A DNA stretch of 64,000 nucleotides from Lepeophtheirus salmonis (Eukaryota; Arthropoda; Copepoda; Siphonostomatoida; Caligidae). Position numbers and translations under genes: made by a program. This document shows, piece by piece, positions 45,146 to 57,527 of the stretch. Under the pieces are notes generated by a model. That model did no database searches. It worked only from the letters and a program-made list of their open reading frames with translations, and was not told the origin of the DNA. The stretch covers positions 36,333,705-36,397,704 of the forward strand of contig NC_052131.2 of assembly GCF_016086655.4 (NCBI RefSeq), given 5' to 3'. The stretch's first letter is position 1. Every line of letters begins with the position of its first letter.

Positions 45146-47321
45146 TGTTTAATATATCATATTTCAAATATGTTCTTTTTAAAAGGCACAATTATTTACT
45201 GTAAATTACTAATAACCACCTATATATGAATGTAAATGAAATTAGGAACATGGAGTTTCTAATAATGGAATTTATTTGGGATGTTTATATATGTTCTGGG
45301 GTCAAGTTCAACAGGGCATTACAGGTATAGATTCAAAAAATATATATTATGTACGCTCAGACTCCTTGGTTGACATTACTTGATGCGACATAGTTACACT
45401 TTCTATTAATAGTTATCACTTATCTAACTTTTGAAACAAGACCATCCTTTTACATAAAAAATACCTTTAAGTGAATGCCGTTTGAGTTATTTATTGATTC
45501 TAAATCGTTTAAATATTTTTTATGTAAGTGATGATCATTTCTGATACTAATAACTATTTTCACTTTTTTAACATCTTCATTTTAAAATTGATAGTAATGC
45601 ATAAAGTATTTATATTATGCATTAAAGATATTTGTAACCTTTACGTCAATAGGAGTAATTAGAAGCAAGATCAACCACTGATCAATGATCACAATTACTC
45701 TACCATCTAAATTTCATCAGGCTTTTTTTGCCATTAGTGTCAGTTACGTATAGGAGTTTGATCGATTAAAGGTTGTTTGAAGATCGGAAAACTTGTCAAA
45801 ATTCAACCAAAAATATTCCTTGTCTCAACAATACGATTAAAAGAATCAATTATTTAAAAAAAAACTGCGAGGAAAAACAATTTTTTAAATTTTCCCTTTA
45901 TACAAAATATATTTCTATTTTTTTTTTTATCATGACAAGCATGATAAATAAAGGCATATGTGTTATGACTTTAAAATGTTATCATTTAATGATCTTTTGC
46001 AAATTATTTCGTAATTTATTAATTGTCAAAAAAAAATTGTACAATCCCAGGTATGGTTTGGTTCACAAACCAGATGTCGTCCACTCTAGCTTTATAATAC
46101 ACAACTATGGAGGTTAACAAGTATAAGATCAATTATCGAAGAGCAACTATAAGGGTATTTATATGCTCACATAGGTTAAAAAATGGTTTAGTACTTCAGG
46201 TTACATTCAGACATAAGGCAATAAATTTATCAAAACCAGGAAATTTCAAAAACTGAATAAAATATAATTACAAATGTGTGAATTACAGTGAATTAAAAGT
46301 AATTTTTTTCCATTTTAGTGATGGTTTATTCCTCACTTTTACAAATTAACTTAAAAAATAAATGATGGATTAAAATAATTATAACATTAAAAACGGAATA
46401 TACGGAAATTACTATAATTTATTTACTACTTTAAATTCATTCGTCTATAAATAATATTTGCATCAGTTTTAACTATTAAAATTTTGCACAAAGACTTATC
46501 AATGATTGATTGAAATATCAATTTGAGCTATTTATCAATTATTATTTATCACAAATAGAAGATAAAATACACGATATTTGGCTTCTCTCAATTGCAAATT
46601 GCCAGGGAATAAAAAAAAATTAGCACCTTGAAATACTTTAAATTCATTTATCCATCCATATTGATATTTTGCATTATTGTATTTGCTATAATTTTTGCGT
46701 AAGTACGGAAATATATACTAGGTGAACTTATGAAAATTAAAAAAAAAAAAATTTAGGAATACATAATAACAAAAAAACCGGAAGTCAAACGTTTTTAAAT
46801 TGTGTACCTGAAATACAGGCTTTGATGTTTTTCTCTATAAAAAAAAATTAATCAATAAATATAATATCTAAAATACAGTTAGTGTCTGTGTCCTTTATCA
46901 GTACCCACACTGTTTAGTTGAGTGTTTGCTAAAGTTGACCAAATCAAAATTATCGTGGATCATGAAATGTGTTTAGTTTTTGGTCATGACCTCCTAATTT
47001 TTTTTTTCTGTGCTAATAAAAACAGGTCAAAGTTCCAGCGTTCTGGAAGTACTTCAAAATGAGATCAAATTAAAAAAAGAAAAAAATCCCATTATAGTTC
47101 AGGCATAAGAAAAGAAAAACTTATTTCATAATTTTTGTGAACTTGTTAGTAATTTCCTTGACTTTAATATGTAGTCGGTTTTGTAAGTAAAAACTCATGA
47201 AGTAACTATGGACAGTATACAAATATTAATAAATAATTATGGATTTTTATTTATTCAGCTATTTATATAATTAAACTTTTTCATTAGTTCCTAATTATAA
47301 TAAGATTTTTTCTTTTTTTTC
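45146..47321. other. AT-rich intergenic stretch
   Basis: The longest stretch without a recognised element (2.2 kb). A 114-codon frame at 45773-46117 is Lys/Asn/Ile-rich, with a hydrophobic middle (YISIFFFIMTSMI), and has no recognised domain. I see no repeat partner. Confidence 0.4.
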
Positions 47322-47958
47322 TTGTTGCCAACGAGAATCCAACTTCATATTTATCATCTCGTAGAAATCCTTCTCCTTATTGGCAAAAAAACTGAAACAA
47401 CCAATTTTTATAGGCCTCTATATGAGGCCAAATTTGTAACCCCAAGTACGTAGACAGGAGCAGGTAGTAGTCACATAGTGCCGGGTTGGGTTTTTGTAGA
47501 ATGGATGCATAAAAACTTCCCATCCGAGCTTCTGTCACGTAATCTAAAGTTTGTGCTGTCTGGCGTTTTCTTGATGAAAAACAATTCGTATCCTATTCAC
47601 CAATGTTGGTTGCTTGGGTTCGATCACGAGCTTAAAATGTTTGAGTTGTTTATAGTAGAAGGCAGAATTGTTGTGAAAAATTAATTTTTTTAATTTTTTC
47701 AAAAAAATTAAAAGAATTCACAACCACTGTTGTGCAACACGAATCGAAAAAGTGTCAAAACCAAAATACAGTACAAATTTACTTGCTCGTTTTCGAAGCT
47801 TTTTCCCTTTTAAGTAATAAAAATGTAGAAATATGGCGAAAAGCCAAGCGCAATACTGCCCAAAAAGTGATTGAAGTACATGTACGCTCACGCCTTTACA
47901 ACGCTTTATCGTATGATTGGATGAAGCCAATAATAAACAAGATTTACTTTGTTTTAAA
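47322..47958 (-). mobile_element. Family C copy 5 (mariner, truncated, abuts A5)
   Basis: Minus strand: N-terminal RVAQQWL near 47750-47720, then ALYYKQLKHFKLVIE (47660-47620), ENARQHKLR, a WEVFMHP segment near 47530-47500, and the C-terminal FYE..YEVGFSLATR-like end at 47345-47325. Terminal TTAGG-type repeats are lost on both sides. The right side merges within a few bases into family A copy 5. Confidence 0.7.
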
Positions 47959-47965
47959 AAAAAGA

Positions 47966-48326
47966 GCGGTTTTTCTATAGCTCTCTGGACAATCTGGTGT
48001 AAAACCCCCCAGATCTCTTGCATGGCGTGGCCTGGGGTGTTCCATTTTGTCCTTTTTGATAGAGCCCATCTTCCTCTGGAACGTTTCGGACTTGCTGACG
48101 GCGTAGACGGTGGTCTTGTAGACGCCCAACTGTGTGATAATGATAGTGATAATGGAAATTTGTCAATCACTTTCAAGTAACGTAAGCTGCAGAGATCAAA
48201 TTTGTGTTGTTTTATAATTAATTTTTTATGCTTTAATATATATTGAAATAAGAATTAATTACATTCCCTCAACTTTCAATTATTATTGAATTAGTAAGTA
48301 ATCAGATTTCAATGTCCCACCCGGTA
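47966..48326 (-). mobile_element. Family A copy 5 (N-terminal fragment)
   Basis: The right end is ttcaatgtcccacccggta. Minus-strand frame 48129-47944: MGVYKTTVYAVSKSETFQRK, MGSIKKDKMEHPRPRHARDL; beyond this the reading ends in the mariner C5 boundary. Only the DNA-binding N-terminus and the terminal repeat remain. Confidence 0.75.
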
Positions 48327-49260
48327 TAACGTTATTTTATCATTTTGACCAATCCTTCAAATGAAATACGGATAGAAAATGACTTAGTGTAGGATTAATA
48401 TGCCCATTCATTGATATTTTGTGTACGTGTGTGTGTGTGGGAATCTCCATTACACAAAAATGACAAACAAAAATGATGACTTTCTGGTACCTACTTGCGT
48501 CAATGTGTATATTGTATATACAGAGGAAACTAAATAAATTAATGTGGGTTTCACTCTTTCCTTCTATTATGTATATTTACCCCATCTTTACCAAAAAAAA
48601 AAATGTATACATAGAAAAACTCACCTCATCTTCTCACACCTTAAAAACCTTGTTGAAATAAATACCTTCATAAATTAACTAAATGAGCATTTAGTTTGTA
48701 ATTCAAATCAGCATTGGACTCTTTTCCTACAAATAAGAAAAGAAAAATCTCATTGATAATTAAAATATGAAAATATACACAAAATAAAAATTGTTAATTG
48801 CCTCCTCATTTATCAAATAATTCTTTGTGAATGCGTATATAATTTTATAAAGGTGTAAAACGTACAAATTTTAAGGATATACCCCTTGTATACTTAGAAG
48901 GAGGATCGAGGTGGGTCAAAGAAACATTTTTGATTTCTCCATTAGCAGAACATTTAAATAAAAATATAATTAACAATTAAAAAAAGTAATAATGTTACGT
49001 CCCTACTTTAAGTGCTATTCATGGCAAAACTAGAGAAAAATAAATCATTTTGACCTTGATGTTGCAAAAAAAAAATAATAAAAAGAAAAAAAAAATAGGA
49101 TTTCTTATTATTTTATTGATAAATAATATGTAAATTTGATCTTACAGAAAGTTGAAGTTGAAACGGACTTTATAGTCATGCCAAATGTGGAAACTCTTTA
49201 TGGTTCAAAGACCTTTACAAATACACTGGCCTAGGATTCAATCCCATTATATTATAAAGT
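48327..49260. other. AT-rich intergenic stretch
   Basis: (TG)n microsatellite at 48427-48440. No gene. Confidence 0.4.
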
Positions 49261-49843
49261 TATCGGGTGTTCCATTGAAATCTGAACACTTATTAATTCA
49301 ATAATTAGTTAATGTTGAGGTATTAAGATTAATATATATTTCTATCTATTAAAGCATAAGCAATTTGTGCCAAAACCAAACGAATGTGAGCTTACGTACA
49401 CGTCTAGAAAAGGAGACTCGAACGTCAACAACGAATTTCTATTCGCACACTCCTAGCTGTTGGACGTCCCAAGGACCTCTGTCTATGCTTTTAGAAAGTA
49501 CGGAATGTTGGAGAGGAAGAAGGACCAACTGGAACCGGAAAATTTAATGAAAATAACCCAGACCAACCAACCCCTAGTCAATGAGGGCCCATGCAAGAGA
49601 TCTCAGGATCTCACACCAGAATGTCCAGAAAGCTATCAAAAAGGCGGTGGAAAGAGCCTTGTTAGAGCCATAGTAAAGAACTACATCATTGCTACTTCAT
49701 TGCGGCTTCATTAATGATTAAGAGAGCCCAGACACACATCTATTTAGAGTGTTAATTTTGTTAAAATTCTATTTTTAATTAATAAATAACTTTTGTGGAA
49801 GTTTAAAATTCAAAGTGTTCAGATTATAATGGACCATTCAGTA
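49261..49843 (+). mobile_element. Family A copy 6 (both ends, short)
   Basis: Ends tatcgggtgttccattgaaa and ttataatggaccattcagta, 583 bp. The plus-strand frame 49460-49714 reads MDVPRTSVYAFRKYGMLERK, KDQLEPENLMKITQTNQPL, VNEGPCKRSQDLTPECPESY, QKGGGKSLVRAIV and then jumps into the 3' terminal region. This deletion is larger than in the other copies. Confidence 0.78.
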
Positions 49844-50533
49844 TAGATATACTCGTATATGTCAAATACAATTCACGATTTTCTGCAAATTATAACTTGT
49901 ATATAATATTGTACAAGTTGAATGAACAAAAATGAAATGAATAATTTACAGTATTAATTCTGGTGAGGAAATGCAATAATTGAACATTCCTTGGATGTTT
50001 AAAATACTATTAAGGATTAATTTCTTGACTATTTTGTTTTATTAGGAGGATCCATTCTGTCACACATTATTAATAGAGTTTTAAGTCCTACAATTAAAGT
50101 ATTATTCGTAAATACATACTATGTATAATAACCAAGTAATTTAAGAGATCAAAATGAAAGGATGGCTCAGTTAATGGTTGCTAATATTAAAGTGACTGAT
50201 TATGTACAAAAATTAACTACTATAAGACGAAAAAATTATAACTTGTATAGGGTATACAAACTGTACATAACACATACATATATATAAACATAATTCAACA
50301 ATATCATAGGAATCTGTATCGAATCCATTGACTGGGTTTGATGAATAAAAAGATCCTCCGTGAGATATGACAACTTTTCTTCGACTATGATTGACCTTGT
50401 CATGTCACACAAAAATCAAAAACAAGGCACAGCCTTTTATGTGCATATAGATATATGTATTTATGATAAATAATGTCACAATGCCTTGTCATTGGCATGG
50501 ATTATTATAGATATGTACAATTTATAATTTATA
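49844..50533. other. AT-rich intergenic stretch
   Basis: Nothing recognised. Confidence 0.4.
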
Positions 50534-51064
50534 TACAGGGTTGTCCAGATAAATTGGGAAAATACTTATGATACTAACTAGATGGGCTAGAACCATAATT
50601 TTCTATTGTACTGGTTATGGTTTTGTAGTTTTAATTTACATTCTCTGGATGGATGAAGTAGACCAAGGGTGAAATTATATCTTCAACAAGACAGTGCACC
50701 GGCCCAGAAGGCCAAAACAGTGCAGAATGTCTTGGTCAAAAATGTCCTTACTTTTTGGAGCCCGGATTTTTGGCCTACAAACATCCTTGACCCATGTGAT
50801 TTTGATCTCTGGGGGAGGGTTCAAGTATAATTACTCTGTGGATGCATGAAGAAGATCATTACCCTTACAATGATAAAGCTTTATCTGCACGAGTTCGCTT
50901 GGGCCTACTAAAGCTTCTGGCCCTGTGTGTGTCAAGAAATGCGGATTTCATAATAAATAATTGAATGTCATTAAATGTAGCTTTCAAATTATCAATAAGT
51001 GTTGGTTTTACCCCATCTAGTTTGTTCGTTAAAGATTTTCCCAAATTATCTGGACCACCCAGTA
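50534..51064 (+). mobile_element. Element M (Tc1-like, complete ends, 531 bp)
   Basis: Terminal inverted repeats of about 27 bp: tacagggttgtccagataaa at the left and aattatctggaccacccagta-type at the right, each ending in TA. Plus-strand coding remnant: QQDSAPAQKAKTVQNVLVKN (about 50690-50745), then VLTFWSPDFWPTNxLDPCDF and DLWG, i.e. the second catalytic block QQDSAPAH and the region of the third one. The first half of the transposase is deleted. The right subterminal sequence (agtttgttcgttaaagattt) is shared with the end of the element at 62.9-63.7 kb. Confidence 0.8.
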
Positions 51065-51627
51065 TGTATATATATATATATACGAGTATGGAAGTAAGAG
51101 GCCTTAATCCAATTTATTTCTCTGAGCATGAACGCACCCCCTAGTACCTATATGTACAAAGATCCAGTGAACCATAAATACCCGAGAGATCACGATGATA
51201 CTGATCTATGATCTCATTTGTTCAGGAAATAAGTAAGTCAATCGTTTACATTCCATAAACGAGAAAGAACTTAAAATACAGCCCAATGATTTATTATAAT
51301 ATATTTAATGTAAATATCGACTTAATCATTAGGTTGAGTGGCCAAAATCTTTCATATTTGTTGCCTTTATTTTTCTATATTAAATTGTCGAGCTGTAGAG
51401 TTGTAACTTTTACAAGGCTTTCCTTGGGTAAGACACTCCTTTGATAAAATCAATGATAATATCTTTTTTATGTATTTTAAATTTATTTTTGATCTGAGCT
51501 TTATTCGGCTACTTTTTATTACTATAATTAATATGTTACTGTTGGGAAAAGGTAGAATATGCATTCATAGTATTAAGTTTTTATGTAATATGATAACCTA
51601 TATGTTATTATTTTATAAACAAGATAC
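51065..51627. other. AT-rich intergenic stretch
   Basis: (TA)n at 51066-51081. No gene. Confidence 0.4.
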
Positions 51628-51850
51628 TACAGGGTTGATCGTATCTAGTGGTACACATTATATTAAATTCAATCCGACATGATATTAGTGCAAAATTACG
51701 GAGGGGGACAACAAGACATCTTATCTCTGAACGGTGCAAGCTGAGATGGTTGGAAAGACCATAGAATATTTTGAGTTTTTTCAAGAACAACAAAAATTCA
51801 GCCACAATTTTGTCCTTCACCGACACAAAAAATTATCACAGTTGATATCT
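51628..51850 (+). mobile_element. Family B copy 4 (left end fragment)
   Basis: tacagggttgatcgtatcta, then the same subterminal block as B2 and B3: caatccgacatgat, caaaattacggaggggga, caagacatcttatctctgaac. The match ends soon after 51830. No catalytic part is left. Confidence 0.72.
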
Positions 51851-52388
51851 CATTACGGACTTTCATAAATGTCCCCTATAAGCCGGAGTCTACAATAATA
51901 TATAAATATAGGTATATTAAACATGATGCCAGGTAAATATGAGGTAATGTACCTATTGATTTACAGATAGAAAAGGTTTATATGTAGGCAGATGAAGGGA
52001 ATTTAATGAGGTAACAACTATCCTTAACAAAAGTCAATGAGGCAAGCCTTTAAGAATGCACAAATATACGTTCATATTACATTTTAAAGAATGGAGTCCA
52101 CTCATTCATAAATTTGGAAAATAAAGTATTTATGAATTTCTTTCTTATAGCCATAGGATAGATATCATGTGGCTCCATGGCATAGTGCCAAATAGCTCCG
52201 TATTTTCTTCATTAGTGCGGATATTCATTAATGTACAATATACAAACAGAGCGACCTATAAGTTTTAGGACAACATCTTCAACTTAATATTTCTCCTACA
52301 CGGATGTATGTATTTTTAATTCTGTTTGTTACAAATGATTCATGCCATCTCCATCTTTATTTGTTGTAAAACATACTTTCTTCTAAAG
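51851..52388. other. AT-rich intergenic stretch
   Basis: No gene or recognised repeat. Confidence 0.4.
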
Positions 52389-52735
52389 CGGGTTATTGAG
52401 CCTCTAACGACGATATCATTTGGCTTCATTTGAATAAGCAGAGCAGTGGGGTTATTACCAAGCCCCTGAATGACCTCAATGTGCCCAAGTCGTCGGCCTC
52501 TATTTCATAAAGTGATACAAAGAGACCGGGAGTGTCGATGCCAGGCACAAGAGAGTCTGTATTGGACAACTTGTCGGAGGATACCATTCGTACAGGGGGT
52601 AAAGCAGTTTCAATGCGTCTCAAAGTGGTAGGTGCTGCAAATAGTGGTCATGTGGAATGAAATGGCACTCATTTTCGAGGAAATTTTAAGCAGATTCCAA
52701 TTATGTAAAAATATGTGACGGAAAATAAATATTTG
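52389..52735. other. Coding-like island, strand unresolved
   Basis: GC-richer and codon-structured. On the plus strand the frame 52400-52657 reads SNDDIIWLHLNKQSSGVITK, PLNDLNVPKSSASIS, a TAA at 52508, then SDTKRPGVSMPGTRESVLDN and LSEDTIRTGGKAVSMRLKVV, stopping at 52658; an acceptor-like TTGAG precedes it at 52400. On the minus strand an open frame (52655-52426) reads LRRIETALPPVRMVSSDKLS, NTDSLVPGIDTPGLFVSLYE and IEADDLGTLRSFRG. It could be joined to an upstream open segment (about 52810-52738) through a 100-bp intron with GTAAGT donor and TTTGCAG acceptor. Neither protein is recognised. Possibly the only host exon in the window, possibly a pseudogene or an unknown transposon piece. Confidence 0.35.
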
Positions 52736-52919
52736 TGTACTTACTTGGCTTTTTTGCAAGATATGTGCAAAAGCTCAATGATTGACAGTTAAGGATCAGT
52801 TGTAAGACCTGACGGTCTTAAGAACTCGATGGTTTTTATTCCTCGATGAAAGACATATATTTCTTTGTAATCGTGCCCTATTGATAATTATTAATAATTG
52901 AACCAACAAAATACTAGTA

Positions 52920-53717
52920 TACAGGGTTACCCATATTAGAAATCAATTAACTATAGAATTTCAACAGAATTAGTACTATAAATAGATGTGCATCTGGGCT
53001 CTCTAAATCATTAATGTAGCTACCCTTGGTGGCAATGATGGCTTCCAGGTGGTGCAGCAAGGCCCGGAACACGCTGCTGATGTTGTCCTCTGTCACGGCG
53101 TTCCAATGCTGGCGGACAGAGGCTTTAAGGTCCTTGGTTTTTGGATGAAGGAAATTGCAGGTCTTCTCCTCAACATGCACCCAACAGGAGTTGTTGAAGG
53201 GGTTAGCATCAGGGCTGCAAGGGGCCCAAAGTGTCAAAAAATAATTCAAAAGACTCATTTAAAGGAATTTTGCTAAGGAGGAGATGGGTTTCTTTCATTG
53301 CTGGTTTCAATAGTGGCCTCTCTACCACCATAAGGCTCTTACCACTTCTTTATTAAAACCCTCTGGGCAGTCTGGTGAAAAACTTGGAGATTTCTTGAAT
53401 GTGCCCTAATGTACTTGAGGAGATTAGGCTGAGCTGTTTACTTTAACTCCTCCAGGTCCCGTTTGACCTTTTTGACAGAGCCCGTTTTCATCTCTAACGT
53501 TTTGACATTCTGATGGCGTAGACGATGGTCCTGGAGACACACAACCGAGTTTTATTTGATAAAATTTATGGGTCCGTAACCTTAGTCAGACTGCATAACT
53601 TTACTCCCAACTAATTATTTATTGTTTAATATATAGAAATATAAATTAATTTCAATCACTCAACTTTCATTAGTTATTGATTTGGTAAGTGTTCAGATTT
53701 CAATGGTCCACCCCGTA
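52920..53717 (-). mobile_element. Family A copy 7
   Basis: The left end is eroded (acagggttacccat); the right end ttcaatggtccaccccgta is clear. The minus-strand C-terminus is the best preserved of the family (53258-52947): LWAPCSPDANPFNNSCWVHV, EEKTCNFLHPKTKDLKASV, RQHWNAVTEDNISSVFRALL, HHLEAIIATKGSYIND. PDANPLDYS is changed to PDANPFNNS, so the last catalytic Asp is lost. The N-terminal DNA-binding part is at about 53540-53340. The core between them is deleted at the same place as in A1 and A3. Confidence 0.82.
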
Positions 53718-54559
53718 TATACTTTCTCATAATGCTTTAAACACCCCTTGACTGAGGAATCATAAATTATGTGCAATCCTTCTTCTTCTTATTATTAACA
53801 ATTTGCATATTTATATATGCAAAAAAAAAAGAGGGATTAAAAACACTTTTACAATATTTAAAATAAGTACAATATATTTGCAATGAATGCAGCAACAAAT
53901 TTGAGGCAACGTGCCTAGTTTCAACTTTTAACTCAGGGATATTTTCAAAAATAAAGCCATTATAATTTGCCAAGCTAATCATCATATTTATATATTAAAT
54001 GAAATGTGGTTTAAACATCATGAGCGGATTTAACCTTCAAATGTCACGTTTTCTATTTGTTTGCTTGCCTATTGAATTGAGTCTGACGATTATTAATGAT
54101 GGTTGTTACTATTGTTTCCTGTTTGAGTTATTTCTACACTTTTATTATATTTTTTGGTATATTGATTGAATAGTATGCTAAATTGGAATTAGAATCGGTA
54201 CTTACATAACTGTTACCAAGGGCTGGTCTTAGACCACTGCACTCGGCTCAGTATTATATTCTCTACAAAGGAATGTGTTTGAGAAAAATTATAAAACTTC
54301 ACTTTTAAAATAGTTCATTTGATAAATTTATTTTACAAAAAAAAGTGTAATTTAAAATTTATTTTATAAAAAAGGGCTTGTCAATTTAAGAAATCTATAA
54401 GATTCGACATTGAGTTTAAATTTCCAAAAGGAAAGCCAAATAGAACTCTGCACACTTTTCTTTGTCCTGGCCTCCCCCACGCTAAAGTAGCCCTGGTCTC
54501 AGTTCGTATCCTTATGCCTACATACCCAGATTGGAATTATATTGGAAATATTGAAGTCC
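53718..54559. other. AT-rich intergenic stretch
   Basis: Nothing recognised. Confidence 0.4.
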
Positions 54560-54815
54560 ACTGATAAAGAACATCCGCAGGATTTTAGTTATATATATAT
54601 ATTATTTTTTTAAAGGGGGGGGGGGAAGCTTCGTTTTTGGTATTTTTTTGCTCCGTTTCATACTTTGGTGAAATAACCATTTTTTAAGCCATATTTTCTT
54701 ATCAAAAAATTTCAACAAACTAATTTATTTTTTTTGTATAAAACCAAAGTTCCGTTATTTGGGTTGAACCTACAAGCCATCCTTCCCCCCCCAAACGCCC
54801 CTTCTGATATGCTAG
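54560..54815 (+). repeat. Repeat I copy 4 (short)
   Basis: aagaacatccgcaggatttt, a TA run, aaagggggggggggaagctt, then gtttttggtatttttttgct, and a far border cttccccccccaaacgccc. Same plan as copies 1-3 but only about 250 bp. Confidence 0.5.
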
Positions 54816-54964
54816 ATAGTGAAAAGGTTTTGTTGATCATTGAAACAGATATCATTTCTCAATGTAGTGGACTCCGAAATATCCAATACCCCTTCCCTCC
54901 TTCTCAACCTACAAAATCTATTAATCGGTACTCTCGTCGACTGAATGTCATAAATGTATGATCC

Positions 54965-55025
54965 CTTTGGATAAATGACTTCAGGCAGAGGTTTGCCCTT
55001 TATTGAGTGCTCATTCCAATTACTT
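54965..55025 (+). repeat. Repeat S tail
   Basis: cttcaggcagaggtttgccc followed by tttattgagtgctcattcc: the 3' tail of repeat S with a decayed palindrome. Confidence 0.4.
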
Positions 55026-55283
55026 TGCTTTATAAAAATATTTACATCTTCTTTCGATTAAGCACCTCTTCACCATATTTTTTAGCATCTCTAGACTTTA
55101 ATTGTTGTTAATTAAATATCGTATCATATTGGTTTTTATAAACCACAATTGCAAAAACATTCAATATTCTGCAAAAACTTTTGTATAGACATTTTTTTAA
55201 ATAAATATTTCATTTGAAACAGAATCAAAAAAATATTAACAATACCGGTATCTGAACTGATATCGTGAGAGCACTACTTTTCG

Positions 55284-55957
55284 TACTGAGTGGTCCATTA
55301 AAATCTGAACACTTTGAATATTAAACTTCAACAAGAAATAAGTTATTAATTAATATTAGAATTTCAACAAAATTAATACAATAAATAGATGTGTGTCTAA
55401 GGCGGAAGGCATGATATCCACTGCTGATGTAGTCCTCTGTCACGGCGTCCCAGTGCTAGGTGACTGTGACTTTAAGGTCCAAGGTCTTTCTGTCGACATG
55501 TACTCAAAAGGTGATAGCAGGGATGTTGGGGGGGGAGAGGCAAAAGTGTCAAAAAAGAGTCTGTTGTGAAACCCGAGATCTCTTTATTGTGATCATGGAC
55601 ACATGATCCTCATGGACTTGAGGGGAGTGGGCTGGGCTATTTTCTTTTTAATTCATCCGGGTCCAGTTTGGCCTTTTTGACAGAGCCCTTCTTTCTATCC
55701 AACGTTTCGGACTTGGTATTGACGTAGACGGTGCTCCTAGAGATGGCCAATTGCTTGGAGTGCGATAATGGAAATTCGTCAAATACGTTCAGGTATCATT
55801 TTCTCGAGTTTTACGTATGCTAGAGAGCTCAGGCTTGTTTTCTTTTGTAACTAATTGTTTATCCTTTAAAATATCCTTATAAGAATCAATTTCAATTACT
55901 TATCCTTCATTAATTATTGAATTAGTAAGTGTTCAGATTTCAATGGGCCATTCGGTA
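55284..55957 (-). mobile_element. Family A copy 8
   Basis: Ends tactgagtggtccattaaaa and caatgggccattcggta, 674 bp. The minus-strand N-terminal segment (about 55745-55600) gives VNTKSETLDRKKGSVKKAKL DPDELKRK-like sequence with stops; the C-terminal part (55500-55390) is short. The internal deletion is larger than in A1. Confidence 0.76.
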
Positions 55958-57429
55958 TGTACAAAAAGATGTTGCGTTCCTTAAAGTGTATAAAATGGTT
56001 TTTTATAAATAATTAATTCCCAATTAAATAATATGAATTTGTTAAAAAACTAAGTTTATACACTATAAAGTTCCCAATAATAGATTGTATGTAATTTATG
56101 TAGACATCTTAATGAGAGAAAGAGGATACAATAAAATATATCTATGCATATAAATACTATACAATTATTCTATGTACAGCTTTATAATGTTAAATATCTC
56201 AATTAAATAAATGACACGCTTCAAGGTCGGTTTATTTTACCATATCCTGAGACGTATGGAAGTTGCAAATGAGTTGAGGAGATGATGGATTAGGGTTAAT
56301 TCTCCGAATCATGCATTCATTTCCACACCAGCCCACAAATAAACACAACGGCATAAATGTGATAACTCTTTTTGAAGATATAGAGAATCAAAAGTTGTTG
56401 ATGAGTTGGCAATTCATTGGAATTGATTTTAATTTACAATCTTTTCTTTTTATTGTTATTTGTATGACTTTACGTAGCTTCATACATAGATAGATGTTAG
56501 GAGTGGGCAGCTCTAAGAAAATTAATCAATTGATTATCATGTACTTTAATACCAATAGTATGAGAGTCAACAACCCATGAGCTAGAATAAATCTATCACA
56601 GACCTTGAAAATGAAAAGTAATTAAATATTTAACTATATTTAATACTATTTTTAGGAGTTTAATAAAATCTCAAGGAGTGGTAGTCGATGTATGAGACGA
56701 GGTAGAGCCCAAAAGATTACTTTGTTTTTCTTTCCCAGCCATGGCCTGTTGATATAGCTACATGCAAACATGATCAAATACAAATATTTATATAGGTATG
56801 TACTAACATTTTTTCTATTCAAAATTGATCAATGTCCTTCAGTGTGAAGAGACAGTTTAATTATAGTAAATTCTTCCGTGTAGAAGAGATTTTTGTCGAA
56901 ACATCAAAATATTATGTACATAAATATGCATCCAAATTGAACCAATCAACATACCATTTAGCCTTTATATATTCTTGATGATCAAAGCTGCAATTAAGGG
57001 TATCAAATTCGTTTTGTACAAGGGCATCATTCTTGTTCTCAAAGGGCTGAATATAAATTTAAAACAAACTAAATTTATTTATTGAACACTTCTAACATAA
57101 CAGAAAATGGAAAAATTAGAAAATACTATAGGGCCAGTTTTAGGGAGATTATAAGGCAATTGCAACAGGTCTTGCGGATGACAACTGATAAACGAATTTT
57201 TATTGAAATATATAGACAGAGAAGAAATTTCTAAATAAATGGGAAAAAATTATTTAAACCTTTCCAAAAATTGTTTATTTAAAATAATTAAATCAAAAAT
57301 GTCCTTTAAAAAAACTGTCATTCATTCATATACCATGAACACAAATCATTATAAGCAACTAGCAATACTCGGACTAACCCACATTATTCCTCAATATTAT
57401 TTCTTCTTAATGTTTAGGCCCCTTTGTTG
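55958..57429. other. AT-rich intergenic stretch
   Basis: 1.5 kb, no recognised gene or repeat; the open frame 56311-56493 has no motif. Confidence 0.4.
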
Positions 57430-57527
57430 CGGGCGACCATTGTAATGTGTGATGAAAATCCTGTGAACAATGGGCATGAAAAAGAAACCGAAAATCAACA
57501 TGATAACCCTTAAAATTTGAAGAATGG
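57430..57527 (-). repeat. Repeat T copy 2
   Basis: Inverse of 36268-36370: caatgggcatgaaaaagaaa, ccgaaaatcaacatgataac, ccttaaaatttgaagaatgg. Confidence 0.55.

Noticed and set aside
45773..46117. 114-codon plus-strand frame with a hydrophobic middle
   Set aside because: Lys/Asn/Ile/Phe-rich translation of AT-rich DNA; no homologue recognised.
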